DNA of 34,815 nt. Source: a virus. The stretch spans positions 1 through 34,815 of IMG/VR virus record IMGVR_UViG_3300017917_000490; one strand, given 5' to 3'. Of the stretch, positions 14,864 to 20,881 are shown in pieces. The first letter of the stretch is position 1. Each line of letters opens with the position of its first letter. The position numbers and the translations under genes are program-made. The notes beneath the pieces are model-generated. The model worked only from the letters and a program-made list of their open reading frames with translations. It was not told the origin of the DNA and did not search any database.

Positions 14864-15815
14864 TTTGTTTCTTCCTCATCTCTATTTTTATCTTACTCAT
14901 TGTAGCTGATTCTAATATACTTAACAACGTAGGTAGTCTTCCATATTTTAGTACTGCGTCATTAACATCTTTCACATCTTCCCAATTTGGAAGACTCACG
15001 TGGTATCCTAATTCTAATGCTCTGTCAGTTATCTTTAAACCAGACTTATCAAAATCCGGTACTACAATTATTTTTCTATTCAACTGTGCCAGTAACATAG
15101 CTTGTTCTTTGCTTATGTCATCGTGCATCAAAGCCACGCCGTTTATACTTAACGCATCAAAAATACCTTCAGTAACAATACAAACTTGATACTCAGGTTT
15201 TTGATTGTCTATATTAAACACATATCCCGGCTGCTGGTCATTAATATATTTTGGAATCTTGTTATCTACGAAACGTGTAGTATTCCCTACAATTTTTCCC
15301 TTGTAGTAATATGGGATAATGATACCAAACTGATTTCTATGTTTAGCATCCGGGTTCACATAAAACTCAGAAGAATCTATGTCGATTCCTCGCTTCTGTA
15401 AATAATCGACATAAAACTTATGTCTAGGATTAGCTTTTTCTAATAATTCGCTATCTGGAAGTTTTTTCGTTTTGAACTTGATATTTTCTATCTTTTTCTT
15501 TTCCAGAACTATTTCTAACAAATCTCTATTCTGTAGGCTTTCAAAGCTCCACTTTTGTATTTGTTCTTCATCTACGCCGCACCATTTTAAAAATGTTCGT
15601 GATTTAGGACTTATAGATTTACCTACTGTAAAACTACAACTATAGCCACAGTTGAAGCAGTGCATAACCCAATTAGGTCCGTCGAACTTCACTCCTCCAC
15701 GTTGGCGTGTGTCTGCTCTATGTCCGCGGTGACCACAACAAATAGCGTTAAAACTAGTCCAACCGCTACTTGTTTGTTTTTTCTTACCTGGAATAAGTGA
15801 CAGAATATCGAACAT
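14847..15815 (-). CDS. gp61: gp61-like DNA primase
   Basis: A 322-residue primase that would make RNA primers on the lagging strand. The zinc-binding domain uses Cys26/Cys27, His29 and Cys53-x2-Cys56 (HCFNCGYSC). The TOPRIM domain has the Glu216 strand (CIVTEGIFDALS) and the Asp254-x-Asp256 motif (VVPDFDKSG). Length is close to T4 gp61. It directly precedes and overlaps gp41, the usual partner. A sigma70 promoter at 15822-15850 places the -10 box six bases before ATG 15815, and no ribosome site is present, so the message is probably leaderless. Confidence 0.92.
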   Translation of the reverse strand: MFDILSLIPGKKKQTSSGWTSFNAICCGHRGHRADTRQRGGVKFDGPNWVMHCFNCGYSCSFTVGKSISPKSRTFLKWCGVDEEQIQKWSFESLQNRDLLEIVLEKKKIENIKFKTKKLPDSELLEKANPRHKFYVDYLQKRGIDIDSSEFYVNPDAKHRNQFGIIIPYYYKGKIVGNTTRFVDNKIPKYINDQQPGYVFNIDNQKPEYQVCIVTEGIFDALSINGVALMHDDISKEQAMLLAQLNRKIIVVPDFDKSGLKITDRALELGYHVSLPNWEDVKDVNDAVLKYGRLPTLLSILESATMSKIKIEMRKKQIAKGI

Positions 15816-15819
15816 ACTA

Positions 15820-15850
15820 ATACTATAGCATAGTATGTATCAAAATTCAA
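15820..15850 (-). promoter_or_regulatory. Extended -10 sigma70 promoter with palindrome, leaderless geometry
   Basis: TTGAAT (15845-15850), a 17-base spacer and TGC-TATAGT (-10 at 15822-15827), six bases before ATG 15815. The -10 lies in the palindrome ATACTATAGCATAGTAT (15820-15836), a possible operator. Confidence 0.65.
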
Positions 15851-15852
15851 TC

Positions 15853-16608
15853 TTATCTGGCTAAAATTTGTGTGACGTTACCCTGAGTGCTGGTAAACTC
15901 TAATCGGACATATGGATGAAATCCTTCTACCATGTAACCGTCTGATAAAGTCGCATCCAAATAAGTATTATTTTGAATGGTATACCATTGAGACTGTGTT
16001 ACAGAACCTTGTACTGTAACATTTCCCGAATAGTTGCTTAGCCATGTTTGAATGCTTAATAAAGGGCTATCATTAGTATAAAGAATACTGCTTGTATATG
16101 TAACCGTATTACTATTTGGTAATGGGTGCGATGGTATCGTTACGTCTACTGCGGGCACGAAACTAGGAAGAACACTGTTGACTACTCTAATAGATCCTCT
16201 CGCTCCGGCTTCGCTATCTACAAATACCGGTAAATCTAATCCGGCAGCAGAAGTTTCTAGGCTATAACTACAAAATTGAACATCTATTTCTTCAATTTCA
16301 GCCGAAGTTACAATTAACTCTGCTAATCCATTTAAAACTAAAGTAGGAGTCAATGCTTTTTGTAGCAAGGTTCTTTGGCCATCTTCACTTATTAGTCTAA
16401 ATGTTATTTGATTAGGGAACGTTGTTTGTGCGGTAATATTTACAGGTTTTTGTTCCTGATTTAAGAACTGAAATTGTATTTTATTATCTACACCCTTGTT
16501 TATTGTTAAAGTCTTTGCGTACACTAGTTGATACCTCCTAGGCGAGTTTCCACTGAGCACCACAACATGCTGTCTTTGGGTATATAAATAAACACTTGTT
16601 GAGTACAC
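15853..16608 (-). CDS. Virion structural protein candidate (beta-rich)
   Basis: A 251-residue protein rich in Thr, Ser, Val and Asn. The segment TINKGVDNKIQFQFLNQEQKP with following PNQITFRLIS looks like the N-terminal immunoglobulin-like domain seen in phage baseplate and receptor-binding components (family memory, weak). The C-terminal half has VTYTSSILYTND and VTVQGSVTQSQWYTI, suggesting a second beta domain. GTG 16608 is the start: AAGGAG is six bases upstream, and the exact late promoter TATAAATA (16626-16633) is 18 bases upstream. Probably a late tail or baseplate-associated protein; not assigned further. Confidence 0.65.
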   Translation of the reverse strand: MYSTSVYLYTQRQHVVVLSGNSPRRYQLVYAKTLTINKGVDNKIQFQFLNQEQKPVNITAQTTFPNQITFRLISEDGQRTLLQKALTPTLVLNGLAELIVTSAEIEEIDVQFCSYSLETSAAGLDLPVFVDSEAGARGSIRVVNSVLPSFVPAVDVTIPSHPLPNSNTVTYTSSILYTNDSPLLSIQTWLSNYSGNVTVQGSVTQSQWYTIQNNTYLDATLSDGYMVEGFHPYVRLEFTSTQGNVTQILAR

Positions 16609-16625
16609 ACTTGGCTCCTTTATTG

Positions 16626-16633
16626 TATTTATA
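16626..16633 (-). promoter_or_regulatory. T4-type late promoter (exact TATAAATA)
   Basis: Exact TATAAATA on the minus strand. The expected transcript starts near 16620, directly at the AAGGAG ribosome site of the 16608 gene. It is back to back with the plus-strand late promoter at 16658-16665. Confidence 0.75.
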
Positions 16634-16657
16634 AAAATATATTGGGATACCGAATTA

Positions 16658-16681
16658 GATAAATAAACCGTGTACTAGTAC
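16658..16681 (+). promoter_or_regulatory. T4-type late promoter (GATAAATA) with downstream palindrome
   Basis: GATAAATA at 16658-16665; expected start near 16671, immediately before the palindrome GTACTAGTAC (16672-16681). The gene starts at 16687. Confidence 0.6.
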
Positions 16682-16686
16682 GCTTT

Positions 16687-17067
16687 ATGGTTAATAACGA
16701 TTTTTTTAAAAAACTAGCAGAAAATCATCCGTTCATCACAGTTTGTTCTTACGCCGGCCAGGATTATGTAGGAATAGTCCAAAACCGTGATGATATTGTC
16801 ACCACTATATACGATTATGGTTCTATAGTGGATCAGATATTACGTGAAAGATTTTTAGAATTAGGAGATACTTGGTGGTGGGAATCAAATAGATTGGTTC
16901 CCATTAATATGTTCTTGAAGGAAGAATGGGACTTATTCAGACCCTACATAAGAACATTCAATAACAAAAGTCTAACAATTTTACATGGTCCTGTTTGCAG
17001 TATGCTAGAACTAAGCAAACGTAAATCTAAAAGAAAATCAATCACTCTCGTTAAACGAATGTCCTGA
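16687..17067 (+). CDS. Conserved phage protein of unknown function
   Basis: A 126-residue protein and the only plus-strand gene between 5160 and the right end. The pattern GQDYVGIVQNRDD, then YDYGSI, FLELGDTWWWESNR and GPVCSMLEL is one I associate with uncharacterised proteins of T4-like phages. The C-terminus is very basic (SKRKSKRKSITLVKRMS). It has its own late promoter but no visible Shine-Dalgarno. Its last 30 bases overlap, tail to tail, the end of the DnaE-like gene on the other strand. Function unknown; the basic tail could bind nucleic acid. Confidence 0.7.
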   Translation: MVNNDFFKKLAENHPFITVCSYAGQDYVGIVQNRDDIVTTIYDYGSIVDQILRERFLELGDTWWWESNRLVPINMFLKEEWDLFRPYIRTFNNKSLTILHGPVCSMLELSKRKSKRKSITLVKRMS

Positions 17068-17628
17068 ATTTAACAAATTCATATGGACTACGACTAGATG
17101 AGCATACGCTATTGCGTGACTTTTCTTAAAACTATAACCGTCGGTTCCCTTCTCCCATACAGTTTTTGAAACCTCGTGCCAAGGAAGCCCAATCAAGTGT
17201 TTTTTACCGGGGCGAATAACAGCTAAGAACATAGCTAATCTAGGAATACTATTTATAGGTTCGGGCATACGCTGAATTCTATCATAGTGATTTCCCAAGT
17301 GTATTAATTTTTCTACGAACTCACGTTCTTTAAGTTTATCCCAGTCTGGTTCATCCATCAATTCTATAAGATGGATTTCATCTTTTACCTTTTCGTATAC
17401 GTGTACATTCAAAAAATCTAGTTTTAAATATCCTCGTTGTTCCGCTTCGTTGTAATCAATGTTGGCCATACTATTGATACTATCGTATGGAACATCTGTC
17501 ACATAGATACCCGTAGAATGTTTTCTAATAGGATTTACATTACGCATAGCGGCAGGAATATGACGGATATGTTTTAATATCTCGTCACGATTGCCAAAGT
17601 CAATGTCAATATCACTATTGAATTTCAT
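17038..17628 (-). CDS. Miniature DnaE-like (DNA polymerase III alpha-related) protein
   Basis: A 196-residue protein that keeps DnaE core motifs in order while being far shorter. SDIDIDFGNRDEIL (residues 5-18) matches the catalytic PDxDxDF motif of DnaE; KHSTGIYVTDVP (36-47) matches the HAAGVVIAP-like segment; GYLKLDFLNV (66-75, Asp71) matches KFDFLGL with the third catalytic Asp; FLAVIRPGK (134-142) matches ALYRPGP; YSFKKSHAIAYA (166-177) matches the F-x-KSHAxAYA finger motif. The corresponding E. coli region is roughly twice as long (family memory). There is no PHP, beta-binding or OB domain. ATG overlaps the exonuclease stop as ATGA. Catalysis is unproven; it may be a regulatory or degenerate derivative. 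Confidence 0.75.
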   Translation of the reverse strand: MKFNSDIDIDFGNRDEILKHIRHIPAAMRNVNPIRKHSTGIYVTDVPYDSINSMANIDYNEAEQRGYLKLDFLNVHVYEKVKDEIHLIELMDEPDWDKLKEREFVEKLIHLGNHYDRIQRMPEPINSIPRLAMFLAVIRPGKKHLIGLPWHEVSKTVWEKGTDGYSFKKSHAIAYAHLVVVHMNLLNSGHSFNESD

Positions 17629-18185
17629 CTTTCTGCTAAACCTGCTTTTATTAATTTCATATAACCTTGCTGTACAACAATTGCTTGACGTTCAGCATCT
17701 TCTACGGCTTTGTGTGTAGTTGTATGCCCGCCATCTTTTAATTTGACACCTGCTATTTCGTATAGTGTTCGTGTGTCTCTTACTGTATAAAAGGGCCAGG
17801 GTATAGGATTAGGATATTCAGTAAGTGTTTGACGCATTCCCGTTTCACAGGCTACAATATCAAACGCCGCACCATTAGACCACACAGCACGGCGATTCCA
17901 ACAGAACTTATAAAGGGTCTCCATGCATTCTCTAAATGATGTACGTCCCCTGTCTCCCAATGCTTCTTCAAGTGCCTCAGGGCTCTGTTCTCCCCACCAT
18001 CGTAGTGTATCTTCATTAATCACCCTATTATGAATTTCTGTTTGATCCTCAATTGTAGGACGTAATTCTAATCTTTCTACTACTCCCTGACCTCTAGGAT
18101 CGAACCTAACAGCACCTATTGTTAGAATCACACAATAAGGTGTCGTGTCAAGTGTTTCTAGGTCAATCATTATATCATTTGCCAT
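17625..18185 (-). CDS. DnaQ-like DEDDh 3'-5' exonuclease
   Basis: A 186-residue exonuclease of the DnaQ/RNase T superfamily. Catalytic residues are visible: Asp8-x-Glu10 in DIMIDLETLDT, Asp109 in SNGAAFDIVACE, His158 and Asp163 in HKAVEDAE (DEDDh spacing of five). The opening pattern YCVILTIGAVRFDP resembles the exodeoxyribonuclease VIII/RNase AS type subgroup. I choose ATG 18185, which overlaps the previous stop as TAATG, over a GTG 12 bases earlier. It is followed with a 4-base overlap by the DnaE-like gene, recalling a proofreading pair, although stand-alone RNA or DNA trimming is equally possible. Confidence 0.88.
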   Translation of the reverse strand: MANDIMIDLETLDTTPYCVILTIGAVRFDPRGQGVVERLELRPTIEDQTEIHNRVINEDTLRWWGEQSPEALEEALGDRGRTSFRECMETLYKFCWNRRAVWSNGAAFDIVACETGMRQTLTEYPNPIPWPFYTVRDTRTLYEIAGVKLKDGGHTTTHKAVEDAERQAIVVQQGYMKLIKAGLAER

Positions 18186-18439
18186 TATCTCTGCCACATT
18201 TCATACATAAATTGTAACTTATTTGACCAAATAAAGATAGTGAGACTTTTCCCAGAACCAGCGAAATCCCAACCATCTCCTCGTTCACCGAAGTTTCTAC
18301 GACACCATTTAATGTGTTCTATTGAATCTTTGTTTTCTACTACGTATTGTTTTTTACTTGCGTAATCGTTATTTTTACGAACTACATCTACATATTCGAT
18401 AACGGGGTGAAATGAGCCTAATTCTTCAGTAATTGCCAT
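18185..18439 (-). CDS. Small protein, divergent last member of the LRW-type array
   Basis: An 84-residue protein. The segment HIKWCRRNFGERGDGWDF matches the W-C-x2-N-x-G core shared by the neighbouring small genes, and TIFIWSNKLQFMYEMWQR replaces the usual F-x-F...F-x-LRW ending. It thus looks like a diverged member of the family. ATG 18439 has AAGGA six bases upstream, provided by the last codons and stop of the preceding gene. It overlaps the exonuclease start by one base. Function unknown. Confidence 0.65.
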   Translation of the reverse strand: MAITEELGSFHPVIEYVDVVRKNNDYASKKQYVVENKDSIEHIKWCRRNFGERGDGWDFAGSGKSLTIFIWSNKLQFMYEMWQR

Positions 18440-18442
18440 ACA

Positions 18443-18667
18443 TTATCCTTGTGGAAATTTAAGTAAAAAGAAAGTAGCATAGCGTTCATCTTGAAAAGTC
18501 AATGTCCAACGTTTATTCACCATGTTAGGTTCCCATTCATGTTTAGCAATCCAGCCTTCGCCACCTATACTATTGTGTATGTAGTGTAATCTGGGCCCTA
18601 TATTCTTTGCCAGCCATTGTTCGTATTCTGGATTCAGACCATGTTTAAGATTTATACTTATTGTCAT
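18443..18667 (-). CDS. Small LRW-family-like protein (ends LLKFPQG)
   Basis: A 74-residue protein with the family core YEQWLAKNIGP and a later TLTFQDERYATFFLLKF, which aligns with the F-x-F-x2-E-x-x-A-x2-F-x-LRW ending of the array but has LLKF in place of LRW. ATG 18667 lies 23 bases inside the upstream gene and has no clear ribosome site. The final codons CCA CAA GGA provide the Shine-Dalgarno (AAGGA) of the next gene. Function unknown. Confidence 0.65.
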   Translation of the reverse strand: MTISINLKHGLNPEYEQWLAKNIGPRLHYIHNSIGGEGWIAKHEWEPNMVNKRWTLTFQDERYATFFLLKFPQG

Positions 18668-18869
18668 ATACTAACAAATCAAATGCTGTAGCGTATTGTA
18701 CTTCAGGTTCCATATGAAAGCCTTTGCCCCACACTACCCATACTTTACGTTTATACGCTTTCTGCCAAAAGATTCTTTTTCCTGTTATAGTAGTGGCCCA
18801 TGGCCACCAGACAAACACTTCTCGCCAAGGATAACAATCTGCTCCATTTTCAATGATAGTATATTCCAC
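18645..18869 (-). CDS. Small Trp-rich protein inserted in the array
   Basis: A 74-residue protein unlike the flanking family: EVFVWWPWATTITGKRIFW, then YKRKVWVVWGKGFHMEPE and QYATAFDLLVYD. I recall similar Trp-rich small proteins in T4-like phages but no function. It starts at GTG 18869, one base before the upstream TAA, nine bases after the GAGG of the upstream LRW codons. The downstream gene begins inside it. Confidence 0.6.
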   Translation of the reverse strand: MEYTIIENGADCYPWREVFVWWPWATTITGKRIFWQKAYKRKVWVVWGKGFHMEPEVQYATAFDLLVYDNKYKS

Positions 18870-19067
18870 TTATAACCACCTCAACATAAAGAAGGTATAG
18901 TCTTGTTCACGCTTGAATGCAAAGTACCAAATATCGTTACGCCACTCTTGAGTTTTGAGATTTTTATAACACCAACGCTCTAAATCTTGTATGGTACACT
19001 CTTTATCAATGACTTGTGTATCTAATCTAACTTGATAAGGCCAATATTTTTTATTGAAATACCTCAT
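18870..19067 (-). CDS. LRW-family small protein
   Basis: A 65-residue protein (MRYFNKKYWPYQ...) with core LERWCYKNLK and ending YFAFKREQDYTFFMLRWL. I choose ATG 19067, which overlaps the upstream stop as ATGA and sits right after GAGGTGG; an earlier in-frame ATG at 19088 would place that ribosome site inside the gene. Its own LRW codons (TTGAGGTGG) form the ribosome site for 18869. Function unknown. Confidence 0.7.
   Translation of the reverse strand: MRYFNKKYWPYQVRLDTQVIDKECTIQDLERWCYKNLKTQEWRNDIWYFAFKREQDYTFFMLRWL
18876..18882 (-). promoter_or_regulatory. Shine-Dalgarno embedded in LRW codons (for 18869)
   Basis: GAGGTGG within TTG AGG TGG (Leu-Arg-Trp) at the end of the 18870-19067 gene. 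GTG 18869 is nine bases after GAGG. Confidence 0.75.
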
Positions 19068-19336
19068 AGCCACCTCAAAATGAACCACTCAGCATCTTTT
19101 TTCTTACGGAATACAAAGTAACTATTCAAACGCATCCACTGTTTTTCTTTTACATTAGCCTCAATCCAATTTAAAACATCAACAGAATGTTCACGCCCTG
19201 TATAATAATATTCTACTTCAGTCCATCCACCATCAACTAAGCAGGCTCGCATAACGTCATTGTCAATGCTTCTTGTCATTTCATCAAGTTTTTCTTTAAC
19301 TATGTTATCTATCAACGATATATCAGACTGAACCAT
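19064..19336 (-). CDS. LRW-family small protein
   Basis: A 90-residue protein (if started at ATG 19336) with core VLNWIEANVKEKQW and ending YFVFRKKKDAEWFILRWL. It follows the one array gene whose ending is LIYR instead of LRW, so no ribosome site is encoded there; accordingly the best start is ATG 19336, 25 bases inside the upstream gene, with only a weak GAAGAA before it. A TTG overlapping the upstream stop is possible but has no ribosome site. Function unknown. Confidence 0.65.
   Translation of the reverse strand: MVQSDISLIDNIVKEKLDEMTRSIDNDVMRACLVDGGWTEVEYYYTGREHSVDVLNWIEANVKEKQWMRLNSYFVFRKKKDAEWFILRWL
19070..19076 (-). promoter_or_regulatory. Shine-Dalgarno embedded in LRW codons (for 19067)
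   Basis: GAGGTGG within TTG AGG TGG (Leu-Arg-Trp); ATG 19067 begins five bases after GAGG and overlaps the TGA stop. Confidence 0.85.
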
Positions 19337-19530
19337 GTCGCTAATTCTTCTTTATAAAACGTAAAAACTACACTTCTATTATACACTGCATCGCCGGAAA
19401 AACTATCAAATTTGGGTGGATGGTATGTAAAGTCAAAGTCTATACCTTGAACGTAGCCTTTTAATCGTACATCCCTAACGATGTCCATAATCTCATTTAC
19501 TGAGATATCCAATAGTTTTACTTCTATCAA
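19312..19530 (-). CDS. LRW-family-like small protein ending LIYR
   Basis: About 72 residues, with ending VVFTFYKEELATWFSLIYR, which keeps the F-x-F-x2-E...F-x-L frame of the family but lacks Arg-Trp. The start is probably TTG 19530, overlapping the upstream TGA as TTGA five bases after GAGG; GTG 19533 is the alternative. Function unknown. Confidence 0.6.
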   Translation of the reverse strand: MIEVKLLDISVNEIMDIVRDVRLKGYVQGIDFDFTYHPPKFDSFSGDAVYNRSVVFTFYKEELATWFSLIYR

Positions 19531-19739
19531 CACCACCTCAACTTAAATAAAATTACATGTTTTTCTTCTTTAAAGAACCATGTGCTTCTAGTATCCCCAT
19601 TTATCCACATTAATGGATCAATGCCTAACTTATACCAATCTTTATCAAAATCTCCGATATAACAACTACACCAATCTTGAACTATACTCCAATCAGGTTC
19701 AATGATAGTGATATGGTATTTCCATTCAGGACCTAACAC
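19527..19739 (-). CDS. LRW-family small protein
   Basis: A 70-residue protein (GTG TTA GGT CCT...) with core IVQDWCSCYIGDFDKDW and ending WFFKEEKHVILFKLRWC. GTG 19739 overlaps the upstream TAG stop by one base and follows GAGGTGG. The TTG AGG TGG codons at its end serve the next gene. Function unknown. Confidence 0.65.
   Translation of the reverse strand: MLGPEWKYHITIIEPDWSIVQDWCSCYIGDFDKDWYKLGIDPLMWINGDTRSTWFFKEEKHVILFKLRWC
19533..19539 (-). promoter_or_regulatory. Shine-Dalgarno embedded in LRW codons (for 19530)
   Basis: GAGGTGG within TTG AGG TGG; a TTG start is five bases after GAGG, overlapping the TGA stop. Confidence 0.7.
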
Positions 19740-20002
19740 TATAACCACCTCAACGCAAACAACATCGCTTTCTTTTCATCCTCTATAAAAATAGTAGGAA
19801 CATGCCTTGTGCCCGAATCTTTTGATGGGTCATTACTAGGTATTTCATACGTCATACGTTTATAGAACCAAATATCATTTTCATTTCGTTCTTCACGGAT
19901 ATTGGAATAGCTTCCTAAATGCATAACGTTTCCTGGACCTATATTGTCCCATAACCATTTAACACATTCTCTGGGTACGCCTTGATTGAATTCGAACTTC
20001 AT
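19739..20002 (-). CDS. LRW-family small protein
   Basis: An 87-residue protein (MKFEFNQGVPREC) with core CVKWLWDNIGPGNVM and ending PTIFIEDEKKAMLFALRWL. ATG 20002 overlaps the upstream TGA as ATGA, just after AAGGTGG; a GTG six bases earlier lies inside that ribosome site and is rejected. This is one of the clearest members of the family. Function unknown. Confidence 0.7.
   Translation of the reverse strand: MKFEFNQGVPRECVKWLWDNIGPGNVMHLGSYSNIREERNENDIWFYKRMTYEIPSNDPSKDSGTRHVPTIFIEDEKKAMLFALRWL
19745..19751 (-). promoter_or_regulatory. Shine-Dalgarno embedded in LRW codons (for 19739)
   Basis: GAGGTGG within TTG AGG TGG; GTG 19739 starts eight bases after GAGG. Confidence 0.8.
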
Positions 20003-20238
20003 GACCACCTTAAGACAAAATAAATAGCATCTTTTTCGTCATAGAAATTAAACTCCATGTATTCTTCATACGGATGCCATTCGTATTTGCTTCCCGGTAA
20101 TCCATACGTATCTATAGCCCAGGCACATATTTCATTCCATTCTGAAACAGAGCCTCGTCCGTCACGCCAGTTGATTTTAACTTTAGTAACCGGCTTCTCT
20201 AAGTGTGTCTTTGATTTTGTTTCGTAAGTCTGGTTCAC
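19999..20238 (-). CDS. LRW-family small protein, first of the array; start uncertain
   Basis: Up to 79 residues. Core EICAWAIDTYGLPGS and ending NFYDEKDAIYFVLRWS place it first in the array. The only usual start codon in frame is GTG 20238, which overlaps the zinc-finger gene by 56 bases and has no ribosome site; family members would be expected to begin nearer VKINWRDG, where only Val GTT, Ile ATC and similar codons are available. The true start may be non-standard. Its last codons TTA AGG TGG supply the next ribosome site. Confidence 0.6.
   Translation of the reverse strand: MNQTYETKSKTHLEKPVTKVKINWRDGRGSVSEWNEICAWAIDTYGLPGSKYEWHPYEEYMEFNFYDEKDAIYFVLRWS
20005..20011 (-). promoter_or_regulatory. 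Shine-Dalgarno embedded in LRW codons (for 20002)
   Basis: AAGGTGG within TTA AGG TGG (Leu-Arg-Trp); ATG 20002 is five bases after AAGG and overlaps the TGA stop. Confidence 0.85.
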
Positions 20239-20881
20239 GATGAAATTTCAATGCCCATTGTTCTGGATCGATGTAATCAATTACTATTTTAACATGATCC
20301 GGATTTAAGTTATCTAAGAACTGGGTGCCGCTATCACTACAATACAACATCCATGGGCTTATTTTACCAGTTGTTATACCATAACATATTCTATTCGGGT
20401 TCCCATACCTCAAAACATCATGTATTTGTATCCTATCTTGCTCCGCTAATTCCATACAGTACTCTACACTTCTGGCAATGGCATCAAATGGATCTTCGTT
20501 TCTCAAATACTCAATTAAAAATTTTGTGTAGTTAGAATCTTGTGCCCAGTTATCTAGTTTTATATTGTCTTTCAACAACCAATTAACGTATCGATTTACG
20601 TTTACTACGTTTGTACCAATACAGTAATTACCAAATTTTACAAAGGCAATATAGTAAGGACTCTTTATGAATTCTTCGTATGTCTTTTCTTTTTTAGCCG
20701 CAGAATGCTTTTTATAAAACTGTACATAGGTTTGAAACCCTATCTGATTTCCGCGTCTATCTTTTTCTAGCCAACGATGTTTTGTTTCACAAATATGTGT
20801 AAGTAGTGTTTTTTCTCTTACAAATTTGCGATTACAAAATTCACAACTATATGTTGAATTAGTTGCCTCGTCCTTTTTCAT
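20183..20881 (-). CDS. C2H2 zinc-finger phage protein, function unknown
   Basis: A 232-residue protein whose first 36 residues hold a C2H2-type zinc finger: Cys13-x2-Cys16-x12-His29-x5-His35, with KF and LLTH as in classical fingers. The remainder (TYEEFIKSPYYIAFVKFGNYC, LRYGNPNRICYGITTGKIS, GTQFLDNLNPDHVKIV, DPEQWALKF) is highly patterned and, by memory, conserved across T4-like cyanophages as an uncharacterised protein. I prefer ATG 20881 to a TTG nine bases earlier. It overlaps gp62 by 23 bases, so it is coupled to the replication genes. A nucleic-acid-binding role is inferred from the finger. Confidence 0.8.
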   Translation of the reverse strand: MKKDEATNSTYSCEFCNRKFVREKTLLTHICETKHRWLEKDRRGNQIGFQTYVQFYKKHSAAKKEKTYEEFIKSPYYIAFVKFGNYCIGTNVVNVNRYVNWLLKDNIKLDNWAQDSNYTKFLIEYLRNEDPFDAIARSVEYCMELAEQDRIQIHDVLRYGNPNRICYGITTGKISPWMLYCSDSGTQFLDNLNPDHVKIVIDYIDPEQWALKFHREPDLRNKIKDTLREAGY

